DNA from: Brachycybe producta
Taxonomy: Eukaryota; Arthropoda; Diplopoda; Playtdesmida; Andrognathidae
Length of the DNA: 64,000 nucleotides
Assembly: GCA_036925085.1 (NCBI GenBank)
Contig: JAUPFP010000024.1
Location: 2,204,001 to 2,268,000, forward strand
Direction: 5' to 3'
Part shown: positions 11,093 through 22,860 of the stretch, one piece after another
Position numbering within the stretch: the stretch's first letter is position 1
How the letters are laid out: each line of letters opens with the position of its first letter
Notes under the pieces: model-generated
Seen by the model: the letters and a program-made list of their open reading frames with translations, nothing else
Told to the model about the DNA's origin: nothing
Database searches by the model: none
Made by a program: the position numbers and the translations under genes

Positions 11093-11478
11093 TAGAGGTA
11101 CGGAACAAATCCTAAATTTTCTCGAATCTCCCGAATCCTTCACATAAGAATCCTATATTATTCATTAAGATACAAATAAATGAAATAATATTAAATATTA
11201 AATTATTAATAATAAAAAAACAGTGTGGCACTCAGGGTCGACACAAGGTGATGATATATTGGTACAACACCGAAATTGCAACAATCGCCGGTTTTTTTTG
11301 GTTATTCAACGCTTCTATTGGACGTCAATGGAGTTAAAACTAATTTTACCAAAGTTTTTAGCAGTTTTTTAATGGTTAGGATTCGAAAGATTTGAAAGAT
11401 GAAAAAAATAGCGAAGATTCGAGTTTTCGAATCTCGAATATTTTTCAAGATTCGCGGGATTCGAATAGCCCATCCCTA
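11093..11478 (+). mobile_element. hAT-like non-autonomous element, copy 1
   Basis: Left end TAGAGGTACGG and right end GCCCATCCCTA resemble the TAGRGRTGGGC ends common in hAT elements. Subterminal regions carry repeated TTCGAATC/GATTCGAA words. The body (GGCACTCAGGGTCG, TTCTATTGGACGTCAATGGA, GGTTAGGATTCGAAAG) is shared with 54827-55105 and, inverted, 62144-62495. No clear target duplication at this copy and no transposase. Confidence 0.65.
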
Positions 11479-11499
11479 CTAACTTTAAACTCATTTCCA

Positions 11500-11518
11500 C
11501 CCCCCCCCCCCCCCCCCC
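11500..11518 (+). repeat. Poly-C run of 19
   Basis: A homopolymer directly followed by a poly-A run; possible i-motif/quadruplex-forming DNA and a likely length polymorphism. Confidence 0.9.
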
Positions 11519-13020
11519 AAAAAAAAAGTGTTTTTTGAGTTATGACAGATAATGACACTCTTCCAACCGAAGTGCGATATAGTCTTCTCTCCTATAGGTG
11601 TTTTGTACACAAAGATATTAAAAAATATTTTTTAATAGAATTGGCTCAATGGAAATTCTATTTTCAATTTGCTTTTTCTGCCCAGGGGGGGCATGGACTT
11701 AATGCAACCAAAAACAAAAATTCTTTCACTCAAAAAATCTGTTTACAGATAATTAAATATAGTTTACAATGAGAAAACTTTATTGAAACACCGGAAAATG
11801 GGTTTGCTTTTTTCCTTTTTATTGTTCTTATAAAATAGTTTCAAAATTTAGCCTTTGCTATATATTTGAAATATGATAATAAATAAAACTAAGTGTGTAA
11901 TTGATACACATTAGCAAAAATTGATTAGAACGACACTTTTTTCTCTCCAAAATTATAAGTTATAAATTCAAAACACTTTTATACCAAGAGAACAATACAA
12001 TTTTTGCTCTTCTTTTTATAATAATAATCCCTAATGAAAGACTTTGTGAAAAATAACAGAGAGAGAGAGAGAAAGAAAAAATCCCTCCTATCTTTTTGTA
12101 TTATATAATGAAATATATTCAGTTTTATTATAAAAATTGGGTTAAAAACGATAAAATGAATATTAGAAACGCATGATGAGATTCACCTAGAAATAGGATA
12201 GGGCCCCCCAAATCTCTTAAAATATAAAATATCATGGGACCATTATGGTAATACCGAAATATGGAGATAGAAAGAAAAAAAGAAGGGAGGTCACTAAGGT
12301 TACCTTCAAATTTTAGTATTATCCATATTTTCATTGGCTTAAACTGCGTTTGAAAAACTATAAAATTACATTTCTATTGGTTCCAATACTTTAAACTTTG
12401 TTAGCAAGATGACCAATCAAAATGTACAGAACACATTTAAAAAAAAAAAAATAAGACACTCCCGAGAAAGGACCCTTGGGAGGGTGGAGGTGGTGGAGGA
12501 TAGAAAGAGGAAAGAAAAATCTCAATAAATTCATGTTATTCAACACCAAAAGAGCTATTGTCATCATTATATTTAAGAGGGGAGAGAAAAGTGAGGATAA
12601 ATATATAAAACTAAAAAAAAAGTATTGAAATTTAAACTTTTGAATATAAAAAAAGCCTCCCCCCACTTCACTTATGTGTGTTCCTCTATAGATCTATTAT
12701 ATTCGAAAACAACGCAAACACACATAAGGCGCTATTTTTCTATTGTCAATAGAATAATCTCACTTTTACCCTTAGTATAAAAAAAACCTCCTAGAAAATT
12801 CGGCTTTTTCTATAGAGGTCCCTACTATTTGTATTGTATTCTAAGTCGAGAGTATCACACTATCATTCTCAAATATCACACAAGTCTATTTATAAAGAAA
12901 CCCCCCTCCCCACACTTACAGAACGTTTCTAGTCTATAGTATTATTGAAAAAAATAAGTGTTATTTGGTGGCTTCTGAGCTTGCAAGTTGCAATTAGAGT
13001 TGGTTCCGAATATGAATTTA
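11519..13020. other. AT-rich stretch, no gene seen
   Basis: Contains a short GA run near 12060-12072 and several poly-A and poly-C runs. The short frames here are chance. No repeat family was recognised. Confidence 0.45.
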
Positions 13021-13029
13021 AAAAAAAAA

Positions 13030-13425
13030 AACTAGAAAAGATATCTATAAACATTACTCAAACATGAAAATGCCTGTGTACGTTCTAGTTTTTAAATAAC
13101 AAAAAAATTAAACTGAGCAACCTCAAAACGACAAAATAAATCGAATCACGAAAATATTTTATAAAAACTAAACAGCTCAGCAGAAAAATAAATGAAATTT
13201 TAAAAGTAACTAGAAAACACATCCATAAACAAACCCCTATAAGGAAATTTCTGTGTACCTTCTAGTTTTTAAATGGTAAATTAAAAATCGAGCACCTCAT
13301 CCTCCTAATACCCTTAACATGTTAAGAAATAAACTAACATTTTAAAATATACTAGAAAAACATATCTATTAAACACAACCCTCAAATGAAATTTCCATGT
13401 ATCGTTCTAGTTTTTAAATAGAAAT
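13030..13425. repeat. Three spaced ~75-bp hairpin units
   Basis: Each unit begins ACTAGAAAA with an ATATCTAT-like word, continues through AAATTTCCATGT or ATGCCTGTGTAC, and ends TTCTAGTTTTTAAAT, its own near reverse complement. The closing TTCTAG words lie near 13083, 13260 and 13405, so spacing is about 177 and 145 bp. The ends resemble MITE-A tips (ACTAGAA / TTCTAGT), suggesting a reduced relative amplified locally. Confidence 0.6.
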
Positions 13426-13802
13426 CCCGACTTTTTATGTAATTTGTTTATAACCCAAAACAAATTACATAAAAGTTAAAATGTCACTACAGGTTTTATA
13501 ATAACATTAAAAAAAGCATTGTCGTTTTATAAATATTAAAATTGTATGTCGACCAAGTGTCGAAAGAGAGAAAGAAAATATCAAGAGCTCTGACATAATA
13601 ACCAAACATAATTTGTCCAAGAGTTTAATTTTAAACGTTTTCACAATTTCTTATACTTCTACACCTTTTTCTCTTTTAATCGGATCTTTTTTTAGTTCGT
13701 TTCCTCGCTCATTCATTCTTATTTTCTTTATGATAACAAAAATCCAAGAGAAATTTCACATAAAACTTAATAAGGTGTGATACTGACAATAATAACGTAG
13801 AA

Positions 13803-13822
13803 CCACCACCACCACCACCACC
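13803..13822 (+). repeat. (CCA)n microsatellite
   Basis: About six to seven CCA triplets close to the start of the purine tract. Confidence 0.85.
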
Positions 13823-13837
13823 AACCACCATCACACA

Positions 13838-14007
13838 TTGAGAGAGAGAGAGAAAGAGAGAGAGAGAGAAAGAGAAAGGAAGAGAGAGAAAGAGAGAGGA
13901 AGAGAAAGAGAGAGAGGAAGAGGAAGAGAGAGAAAGAGAGAGAGGAAGAGGAAGAGAGAGAAAGAGAGAGAGGAAGAGAGAGAGGAAGAGAGAGAGGAAG
14001 AGAGAGA

Positions 14008-14047
<40 letters not shown>

Positions 14048-14110
14048 AAGAGAGAGAGAGAGAGAGGAAGAGAGAGAGGAAGCGAGAGAGGAAGAGAGAG
14101 AGAGAGAGAA

Positions 14111-14142
<32 letters not shown>

Positions 14143-14158
14143 GAAGAGAAAGAGAGGA
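13838..14158 (+). repeat. GA/GGAA homopurine tract of about 320 bp
   Basis: Almost pure purine on the plus strand, built of GAGAGA and GGAAGAGAGAG units with a single C interruption near 14083. Segments are mirror-symmetric. The long Arg/Glu-rich frame on one strand and the Ser/Leu-rich frames on the other are products of this composition and not genes. Confidence 0.95.
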
Positions 14159-14980
14159 TTTTTTTTCTTAAAAAAAGGCCTAAACACAGAAAACTTTGCT
14201 TAATCAAACTGAGAAACTATGAATTCATTATCAAATGTGGGCAAAAAGCATTAAGGGGGTGATGTACTTTATATTATCCTACATTATACAATAATATGTA
14301 CGTGTTGTTACTTAAGTTATATTACACCTCCATCTTTCACCCCCTCCTCCACACACATTTCTCCCATTATTTTTTTTTCTACCCCCCTCCCCCCCATACA
14401 TACATATATACATACAACTATATCCATAAAAATCAGAGTTAAGTTATGAGACGCATAAAAAGGAACATTTGGGATCTTAATTGGTATTTGCCATGTTAGA
14501 AGCCTACTTTTTATCACCGGCACACAGCTGCCGAATGTGTCACACACTCACAGGGGCATGAATTCAAACCCATATAACACACGCATTTAAGGCTGGCTAT
14601 GTGGTTTTTTCTCTCTTCCCTTTTTCCTATTCTTTCTTATGAGTTTCATCTAAAAAAAAAAGTTAAAAAAAAAAACTCCGCCTAAACAGAGGCAACAATT
14701 CATACATCAAAGTAGTGCAGAGAAGTTATACAAATGAAAAAGGGATGAAAAAAATCTCATAGTTTTAAATTACTAAATGAATCTCTTTTTTCCCTTCTCT
14801 CTCCATCTCTAAAACTAAAATTGATTTCATTTCATAATCAATTATTTAATTTGAATTTATGTAGAGATTTGTAAATTGGTGTCGTATTTTTCGTTTCTCT
14901 CATTTTCAGTTTCAGTTTCAAATCAACCACAGAATAATTTCGATTTTTTCCTTTTAAAAAAAAGAGCATTAAAATGGTTT
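14159..14980. other. AT-rich stretch, no gene seen
   Basis: Short poly-C and poly-A runs only. No terminal repeat or credible coding frame. Confidence 0.45.
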
Positions 14981-14984
14981 ATGA

Positions 14985-15740
14985 ACAGCTAAGTTGATTT
15001 CGAACTCCTGATTAATCTGTTTTTCTGGATCAAAACAAAACCAGAAAGTATTTTTTTTAGAAAATAGAAGGGCAACTTAATCACTTAACGGTATTTTATG
15101 TTAGTTATCTTTCAAAATAAACTTAAAAATATACAAACACTGAACTCTTGATTATTGTCTTTCTGGCGCAAAAATGAATAGAAGGGTAGCTTAATCTCCT
15201 AAAAGCATTGATATTTTTCAAAATAAGATTTTAATGTCATTAATGTCTTTAAACAGGTGATATTTTTTTAAAAGTTTTTGCCTATGAAAAAAAGTTTAAT
15301 TTGAAAGATATCAACATAAAACGCCCTTAAATGATTGAGTTATAGCTAGTACACAACACCTGATAATTTAAATGCATTTAAATAATAAACGTGTTCTACA
15401 GAGCCCTGTGAAGAACAAACAAACAATATGTCGAATTTAATTTATTCAGTTAATAATCTGAAAATATTGAGTTAATACTTAAATATAATATATAAACTAT
15501 TGACATTAAAATATTGATTTAGTATTTCAATTTAAAATATTAATAATAAAGTCAATTTTTATTTGGTGTTCATGTCCTTAACTGGATTCCGTGTAATTCA
15601 TCTGAACACATTTAATTTGAATTCATTTAACTCATGCGTGTACGAGGTATTACTTCTCTTCTAGTTGCTAAAACACATTCAAGTTTCTCTTCATATTGAA
15701 CCTGAAAGGCGTTTATACTTTTATAAAACCACCTACGCTT
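14985..15740. mobile_element. MITE-A, copy 4, rearranged and carrying family B
   Basis: Two successive left-arm segments are present (TTTAGAAAATAGAAGGGCAA near 15056 and GAATAGAAGGGTAGCTTAAT near 15175), so part is duplicated. The right arm reaches ATTGAGTTATAGCTAG near 15349 and resumes at TTCTAGTTGCTAAAACAC near 15658. Family B lies between. Confidence 0.75.
15350..15655 (-). mobile_element. Family B repeat, copy 2, inside MITE-A
   Basis: Inverted relative to the 7682 copy: AAATGCATTTAAATAATAAA and TACAGAGCCCTGTGAAG come first, then AAGTCAATTTTTATTTGG, GTCCTTAACTGGATTCC and TTTGAATTCATTTAACTC. It interrupts MITE-A between GAGTTA and CTTCTAG. Confidence 0.75.
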
Positions 15741-16545
15741 TTTATTTTTCTCTCCATTTTTAATAATAATAAAAAAAACTTGAATATTTCTAGTTTTCAT
15801 TTCTTTCTTTCTTCAAATTTTATTATTTTTTTTTGCACTTACAAAGTTATAATCTAACTGAAGATAAATGTAAAATCTAACATGACAGAAAAAGAAGAAG
15901 AAGAAAAATCATAATAAAAAATAAATATGGAAGTGTATTATAAATGACTAATTGCCTTCTGATATAAAATTGATGATTTCAAAGAAAAATGATCCATAAA
16001 GACATAAAAAAGGTAGAAAAAGCTCCTTTTTTTCCTTGCTTCCACAAAAAAAATGTCTATATCTTTGTGTGTGTGTATTGTACTTTGAACATCTATCATA
16101 ATTAAGAGAAATATGACATCCTGACATGGTAATTGGCTGTAATGCACCCTCAAACCTTCCTAACCTGAAAGAAAAGAAAGATGGATGGTGGAAAACCAAC
16201 CCACTTCACCATCCATTTATCAATACATTTTTTTCATTCTTCTTCTTCACATTAGAACAACGATGGGTAAAATATATATTTGAGATTCAAGACACAAGTG
16301 TATACTCTCTTCGTATAAAAAAGAAGCTTTTCCATTGAATAACACTCATAAGTTATTATTTTGTACCAGAAAATAAAAAGAACAACAAGAAAATGCTACT
16401 TAAGGTGGCTGAATAGATATTTATTTTGTTTTTCTCTCAACAGATGGCGCCACGGCAGTGGCTAAAATTGTTTGGCTGTAAGATTTTTTTTAAAAAACTT
16501 GGACCCAAAAAAACGTCGAGCGAACGTTTTTTTTTTAAGAAACAA
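15741..16545. other. AT-rich stretch, no gene seen
   Basis: No element ends or credible frames were seen; short Phe/Lys-rich frames only. Confidence 0.45.
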
Positions 16546-16549
16546 CATT

Positions 16550-16812
16550 ACGAAACAATTCAAATTGTTTTCAAAACTAGAATGGTAAAAGATTACGCTA
16601 AAAGTTTTTTTCATTGGCAATATCTAAACAAAAAATAAACAATTTATGGGCTTGTTTTTAGTGTTTTTTAATTGAATCATTTCACGCAAAACTATTTTCG
16701 CATTTTTCAAACCTGTCACAAAAAGTTTATTTTGAAAGATATCATCATGAAGAAAAACCGGTTAGCATTATTGCCAACTATTTTAGTTTCTAAAACACTT
16801 TAAATTTTCTCG
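16550..16812. mobile_element. MITE-A, copy 5
   Basis: A degraded left arm (TTTTCAAAACTAGAATGGTA) and a better-kept right arm (AAAAGTTTATTTTGAAAG, ATATCATCATGAAG, TTAGTTTCTAAAACAC) surround a ~130-bp loop. Confidence 0.7.
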
Positions 16813-16829
16813 TAAAATGAAGAGAAACA

Positions 16830-17140
16830 TGAATGTATTTCAGAAATAAGAAGGGTATAGCTCAACTACACCATAAGATGATTTTCATGTTGATATTTAT
16901 CAAAATAAGCTTATTATGTCAAATTTGAAAATAACCTAAATTTATCCAGATGATGCTTAGCAGCATTTTTAAAAAAAATTTATCTATAAAACGTTTATTA
17001 TGAAAGATATCAACATGAAAAGACCATTAAGTGATTAAGCTACCCCTTCTAGTTTCTAAAATACTTTCAAATTTCTCTTAATTTTGCTCTTATGACAGAC
17101 TAATCAAAGTGTTCAAAAAATCAGTTGTTCCTAAACCATC
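16830..17140. mobile_element. MITE-A, copy 6
   Basis: Nearly complete: GAAATAAGAAGGGTATAGCT and TTTTCATGTTGATATTTATC at the left; ATTATGAAAGATATCAACAT, TAAGTGATTAAGCTACCC and CTTCTAGTTTCTAAAATAC at the right, followed by the outer tail (AATCAGTTGTTCC). It lies almost head-to-tail with the previous copy. Confidence 0.8.
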
Positions 17141-17855
17141 CTTAAGAAATTGAAGCCTATTTATTTTTTGTTAAGTAGCCTCCTCTTACTGAAAAGATTA
17201 AACCAAAAAAAAAAAAAAAAAGGAAATCAGAAACCAATAATTCCGCTTCAAGAAACAAGACAAGAGAGAATCCGGAAATTTCAAATTTGTACATCCCCCC
17301 CCCCCCACTTAATGAATGAATTAAATTGGAATTCAATTCATTGATTGTTTGTTTTTTCTTTCCTATCAGAAAACAGTAAGTAGTTGTATTAGAAGGAGAA
17401 AATTCATTCAATTGGGCACCTTTTCTACATCAACTGGCAAATTGCTCTTCTCCACACACAAAAAAAAGACAAGATCTCTCTTTACTGTACTATTTACAGA
17501 ACCCATTATCTAAAAAGTAGGCCAGTTCCCCCCTTCCCCCAATATATCCTAGAAACATCCAAAATGACTTCGAATCTAAGAAATAAACATCACATAGATC
17601 AACATCCTACTACTTTTTTTTCTACTATTGAACTAGCAAATTAAGATTACAATTTGTCCACAGTTAAGAAATTATTGATCACATCCAATCCGCACAATTG
17701 AGAAGTTTTAAAAATTTAATTTAAATTAAAAAAAATTATGTTTATTTATTTTGCTTATGAAGGATACCAAACTAAGGGATGTTCCATAAGTTCAACATCC
17801 TAAGAAAAACACTGAAAAAGGCAAAATAAAACCTTTTATCCACAAGACTTGCTCA
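17141..17855. other. AT-rich stretch, no gene seen
   Basis: Contains a poly-A run near 17205-17221 and a poly-C run near 17295-17306. No gene or element boundary recognised. Confidence 0.45.
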
Positions 17856-17859
17856 AAAT

Positions 17860-18100
17860 TCAAAGTGTAAACCGCTTCTCGAACCCTTGATTATTATATC
17901 TTTCAGACGCAAAATGAAGTGAAACATGAATGTGTTTTAGAAACTAGAAAGGTAGTTTTTTTTTAAAGAAAATACTCTGAAAGAGATGGAACTACCCTTC
18001 TAGTTTCTAAAACACTGTCTAGTTTCTCTTTGTTTAATAAAAAACTGTATAAAATCAAGAGTTCGAAAATCAGCTGATCATAAAACCAAAATTCAAGAAT
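17860..18100. mobile_element. MITE-A, copy 7, internally deleted
   Basis: Both outer tails are visible (CGAACCCTTGATTATTATAT at the left, AGAGTTCGAAAATCAGCTG at the right) together with TGTTTTAGAAACTAGAAAGG and CTACCCTTCTAGTTTCTAAA. The loop and inner arms are reduced to about 40 bp. Confidence 0.75.
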
Positions 18101-19385
18101 GGCGTATTTGTTTTATTCAGCTTTAAAGCTACTGCTTGTTACAGATTTCTTTAGCAGCAAAATTCCAAGCAACAAAGTCAATATTGCAATATATGCGTCA
18201 AAATCTAACCTCTAACCCTGCTCAAAAAGTGATACGTAGCTGATTGGTTAGTTAGTATTTCAACGCTATGATCTACTGTAAATATCAAAGCAAAATGGAA
18301 GTTTCAAAAAGCAAGCAAGTAGCAGATTGCTTTAAAAAAACGCATTAAAAAACAAATATGCAGTCTGTCAGGCCTTAATTTTGTCATAACCCTCAATAAT
18401 GCCGTGTTTCAATGATGTCAGACATTGAGACACCCTGTAGACATTTTCTACTTTTGGTAGATAATATGTTTGTGTGTTTTGTGGGTGAGATGAATGAATG
18501 GGATATAAGCAAAAAGGAAGAAGAAGAAGAAGGAAGAAAAAAAGAGCCCTTTGGATGAGATATCCAAGTTGGCAGTCTATTTGACACTTTCAATTATTCA
18601 TTCATTCCGAGTGAGAAAACCTCACGAGTCACAAGATGAATGTTTAATGAAGAGTACCGTGACCTGAAACTAATCACTTGGGACACCCATAAGAGATGGT
18701 CCTCTCCATTTTAAGTCCAATATCATGTCCCATTTTCCACCTTTCCTTCTCCCCCCCCCCACTTCTCTCCACATATCAAAACCACATTGCAAGATGGATA
18801 GATAGAGTGTAAAGATTTTTCTTATATCACTTGGAAACATGAAACATTTTTTTCTTTCTGTGTGTTTTCTCTCTGTTTCTAAGTGAAGAAAATGTTATCC
18901 TTTTCCATTTTAACAACAACAACTCTCGTCTAGGTTCTTGTTTTTTTTTTGGCCCAACTTTCCCACAAATTTGGCCACGAGAAAAAAAAAGAAGGAAAAA
19001 TAAATCCTGAGATTTCGCCACAATCTTCATTAAATATTGAAAAAGAAGGCAGCCATATTGTACATTAAAACCAACCAAATCTCTGAAATCTCAATGGTTT
19101 TTTTTTTACTTCTTTTTTTGTTGCTGTTGTTGATATTCATTCACTTCATGACTTTTCACTATCACAAACATTGTTTTTTACTTGTTTTTTTTTGGTGCTT
19201 TTTACCAAAAACAACATTCTGCACTTGAAATAAATCACACAATAGAAATATAAAAAAAAGTTAACAAAAAAAAAGTTTTATATTTCCTTTTTTTTTTAAA
19301 AAAAATCATATAATATGTTTAAGGTGGTTTTTAAGTGTAAATGGCGGCCCTCGAACTATGCTTATTCAGAATATATGTTTCACTT
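18101..19385. other. AT-rich stretch, no gene seen
   Basis: Short poly-C run near 18751-18760 and AAG/AG-rich words near 18515-18540. No credible coding frame. Confidence 0.45.
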
Positions 19386-19394
19386 GCTAAATTA

Positions 19395-19635
19395 ATAAAA
19401 ACTTGTATGTTGTATTAGAAACTAGGAGAGTAGCTCAATCATTTACGAGGTATTTTCATGTTGTTATATATTTTAAAATAAACTTTTTATGTGTCTTTAA
19501 GCAGACGATAGTTTTTAATTTTTGTCTATGAAAAGTTTATTTTGTAAGATATCAAACATGAAAATATCCTGAAGTAATTGAGCAACCCTTCTAGTTTCTA
19601 AAACCCTTTCTAGTTTCTCATAATTTTGTTCCTAA
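19395..19635. mobile_element. MITE-A, copy 8
   Basis: Complete paired arms: TATTAGAAACTAGGAGAGTA, GGTATTTTCATGTTG and AAAATAAACTTTTTATG at the left; AAAAGTTTATTTTGTAAG, ATCAAACATGAAAATATCC and CCCTTCTAGTTTCTAAAACC at the right. Confidence 0.85.
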
Positions 19636-19689
19636 AAGACAAAATAAATAATAATCAAGAAATTTTTTTTATTTCCGTTTTGTAAACTG

Positions 19690-19870
19690 TAAACCAAATT
19701 ATAGGTTTATTTTTTGTCTATAAAAAGTTTTATTTTGAACAATATCAACATGAAAATATAAAGTAAATATTTCAGCTACCATTCTAGTTTCTAACACTTT
19801 CAACTTCTCTATAGTGGTTGCTAAAAAAACACAAAATTAAGACAGAATTTGAAAATTAGCTGATCAATAA
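19690..19870. mobile_element. MITE-A right-half fragment
   Basis: The right arm only: TAAAAAGTTTTATTTTGAAC, AATATCAACATGAAAATA, GCTACCATTCTAGTTTCTAA. It follows the complete copy 8, giving a local cluster. Confidence 0.7.
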
Positions 19871-20078
19871 AGAAACATCTCAAAAAATTAAAGTTTCTTG
19901 AATAAAAAAAACATTCAGAAATTTCTATCATTAAATTTTATTAAATTTAAAACTAAAACATAATTGTTATTTTTCTCAGATATGAAATCTAGTATTTTTT
20001 TTATTTAGTTTGTCATTTCATTCGTTATTTACGATTTTTTTTCGTTTGCAAAAGAAATATATAATATATAAAGTATAT

Positions 20079-20317
20079 CAGTGCCTCAGAGGTAAATTGT
20101 GTTAAGTCACATTACATCTTACGAATCAGCTTGTCAAGTTCTATCAGTGATAAACAGTGTTAAATCCACAGTTTTACACATCGGCCGCTAGATTGTGGTA
20201 TACCATATTAAGTCCTATTCCCTTCAATGAAGAAAAATTTCAAATGACTCCCCCCCCCCCCTTTCCCCTGTAAAATTTAGGTTTGGTGACTTAACATAGT
20301 TTACCTCTGAGGCACTG
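20079..20317. mobile_element. Foldback element with CAGTGCCTCAGAGGTAAA ends
   Basis: Left end CAGTGCCTCAGAGGTAAATT and right end TTTACCTCTGAGGCACTG are exact inverted copies for 18 bp, and the symmetry continues through GTTAAGTCAC / GTGACTTAAC. Length 239 bp, no coding. CAGTG tips occur in hAT-type elements, but I could not find a clean 8-bp duplication, so the class is open. Confidence 0.8.
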
Positions 20318-20900
20318 TTATTTTTATATAAAATATTCTCATAATCTTAAATCATCGATAGAATTTCACAACTGAAACTTTCTTAATTTCCTTTTCTGAA
20401 TTTTTTTTACACTGTGTTTTTACGTTCTACACAAACCAAACATTACTGTATATTAAAGATATAATGGAAGTCTATATCTCATTTCACCTTCTATACCTTT
20501 TTTGTTGTTATTCTTTCTCTTTTATCTTAAACAAGTCATGCAATTTCTTGTTTGCAAAAAAAAAAAATCTGCCTACCTTATCGCTTTATCAAGTTGGCGC
20601 TCTTTTTTTATATTTCTAAAAATTCACTGAAATGCCACCCACTCTTCTTCATTTGCATATTATTATTGGTCACTGAAGCAGCAGAATGCAAACGATAAAT
20701 AAACCTACAACGCCCTCTGTCAATACAATATGCAAACTATATTAAATATAAAATTCTAAACAGAACAAATTTCAACTTTTACACACACAACAAAAATCTA
20801 CGACGTACTCCTGTAATATGGCAATCACTGAGAGCACTAATGTTAATAAATAGGCTTTTTAAAAAGCTGCACTAACTTTCTCTCTCTCAAAAGTAGTAAT
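20318..20900. other. AT-rich stretch, no gene seen
   Basis: Nothing beyond poly-A/T runs was recognised. Confidence 0.45.
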
Positions 20901-20904
20901 GCGA

Positions 20905-21130
20905 AAATAAATTCAAAGTTTGTTAGAAACTAGAAATATTAGAATGTTATGCCAAATTTAGTTTTCCAATGATATCTTTCAAAATAAGCTATTTTTTATT
21001 GCAATTTCAGTTCGAATTTTTTGTTGTTTTTAATGAAAACCGTTTTTCAACTTTGTATTTAAAGACATCGTCATGAAAATACTTCTGGTATATGCATTTA
21101 CTTTTCTAGTCTCTAACAAACTTTGATTTT
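20905..21130. mobile_element. MITE-A, copy 9, diverged
   Basis: Left: TTTGTTAGAAACTAGAAATA, ATGATATCTTTCAAAATAAG. Right: AAGACATCGTCATGAAAATA and CTTTTCTAGTCTCTAACAAA. The arms are recognisable but more diverged than the others. Confidence 0.65.
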
Positions 21131-21465
21131 TTTGTTTTTTCTAATGTTGATCGCGAATAAAATTTAAATGTGTAATTTATCAATATATAAATAAATGTTT
21201 GACCTGCGTGTTCGAAATTTATTCGCGAAACCAACACGAAGTTTTGCAAAATAACTATCGGTACTTTTAGTTATTTTTTCTAGTTTTTATGTCAAAAACA
21301 AGTTAAACTTATTGTAGTTTTCATTTCGTGCCGATTTTTTTTATGCAATAACTACTTTAGACTTTAAACAATCAGAAATACCTAATCACTAACTAAACCT
21401 TAGGATACATCATTCATTTTGTTTTTATATATGTGCATGTATATGTGCTTGACAGTGCTTAATGC

Positions 21466-21540
21466 TGCATGTGGACTTTTATGTCCCTCTGCCATAGGCC
21501 TATTTGGCTGCTAGCAGAGTACTAATTGTAATTGTAATTG
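21466..21540 (+). repeat. Dispersed repeat L, copy 1, with a TAATTG tail
   Basis: GCTGCATGTGGACTTTTATG, CCTCTGCCATAGGCC and GCTGCTAGCAGAGTA match 32685-32745 (GCTGCATTTGGACTATGAAG, CTTCTGCCACAGGCC, GCTGCTTGCAGAGTA). It ends in three TAATTG-like repeats. A simple-repeat tail is typical of non-LTR retroelement or SINE 3' ends, so it may be such a 3' end. Confidence 0.5.
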
Positions 21541-22507
21541 ATACAAGTTGGAAAACAAATTCAACTTTACTATTTTGGCGATTATTTGTGCTTTTTCTTC
21601 AGTTTAAAATGTATTTTTCATCCTCATTTTCGCCAAGTGGAATCAATGCCTTAGAAAGGATGAGAGAAAGAGAGAGAAAAAAAAACTTCAGGGCAAAGTG
21701 AGACTGTGGAATGCAGATTTTGCAACTTCAATCAAAGCTTTTGCATTTTTTTTTTGGGACTGGCAATAAAAACAGCCCCAATTCCTTTTCTTTGGTTGAC
21801 TCTTCTCCTCCTCTCAGAAGAAGAAGAAGAAAAAAACCCCGTGTGATGAGCAAAGAATCTGCAATTTTTGCATACCAAACAAACAAAAAAAGCAACAAGC
21901 AACAAACAAACAAGCGTCAATCTGCCAACAAGAATTACTCTCTCTGAGTCACATTTTATAAAGCAATTTTCTTAAGTTTTTTTCTTCTTCAAGTAAAACT
22001 TGTGAGACAAAACAGAATATTTGACATTCTCCCTTTCTCAGACAACAACAACAACAAAAACCATTCTAACTTAAAAGAATTTTTCAAACTCAAGTTACTT
22101 TTTAGATAAAACATTCAAAAAAGAAAATGCAAAAAAAGAAACTCTTGTGTTTGTCAACACGATATATTCAACAAACCCTGTTCAGTAACTCCTACCTCAA
22201 CCTTTCACCTTAACTGTTATCAGATTGCATACATTTTTTTGTTAAAATTTCATAAACATCTTAATAAGAATAGGTCTCTGACACTTTTTTTTTGTTGCTA
22301 TCTTATGATGATAATAATGATCACTTTTTGTTGCTGGCAATCTGTATATAAAAAAAGTTCATCTTCATTATATATATATTTTTTCATGTATAAAGTGTAT
22401 GTTATTATCTGGCAAAAATACAAAGAAGATGAGCAAATTACTGTTGACACTTGGTTATTACGTTAAGCAACAAAAAAAATGTTGGCCTGTAATAAGTTTA
22501 CTAATTC
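21541..22507. other. AT-rich stretch, no gene seen
   Basis: Contains AAG-rich and CAAACAAACAAA words near 21815-21915. The frames here are low-complexity. Confidence 0.45.
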
Positions 22508-22570
22508 ATGTTTCTCTCTCTCTCTCTCTCTTTCTCTCAATCTCACTCTCTCTCTCTACTTTCATTTTCT

Positions 22571-22608
<38 letters not shown>
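22508..22608 (+). repeat. (CT)n-rich tract
   Basis: Two CT runs separated by CT-rich unique words. The Ser/Leu-rich overlapping frames are by-products. Confidence 0.9.
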
Positions 22609-22610
<2 letters not shown>

Positions 22611-22782
22611 CACACTATCTGTGTTTCCAGAATGGAATTAAAAAAACACTCGAAAAAAATCAATGCCACTTTTCTTTATTAATTTCAATGGTTTACATTA
22701 AAACTAAAATGAAGATGAATTGCTAATGTTGAATAAAGTTACCATCAGTTAAGTTCATTGAAAGCAATTTGCAATGTTGCTT

Positions 22783-22860
22783 TAGGCCTTTGTTTCTACT
22801 TTGGAGAAAATTTGCACTCCGTGAAAATTTCAACTTGTGATGTGAAAAATAAAAAGTTTA
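22783..22860 (+). mobile_element. Half copy of the GGCCTTGTTTCCACT foldback
   Basis: AGGCCTTTGTTTCTACTTTG followed by GAAAATTTCAACTTGTGA matches the left half of 5572-5752 and 46842-47020. The right half was not found. Confidence 0.5.

Noticed and set aside
13767..14207. Frames of 118-146 codons rich in Ser/Leu or Arg/Glu
   Set aside because: Pure by-products of the GA tract, present on both strands in overlapping frames.
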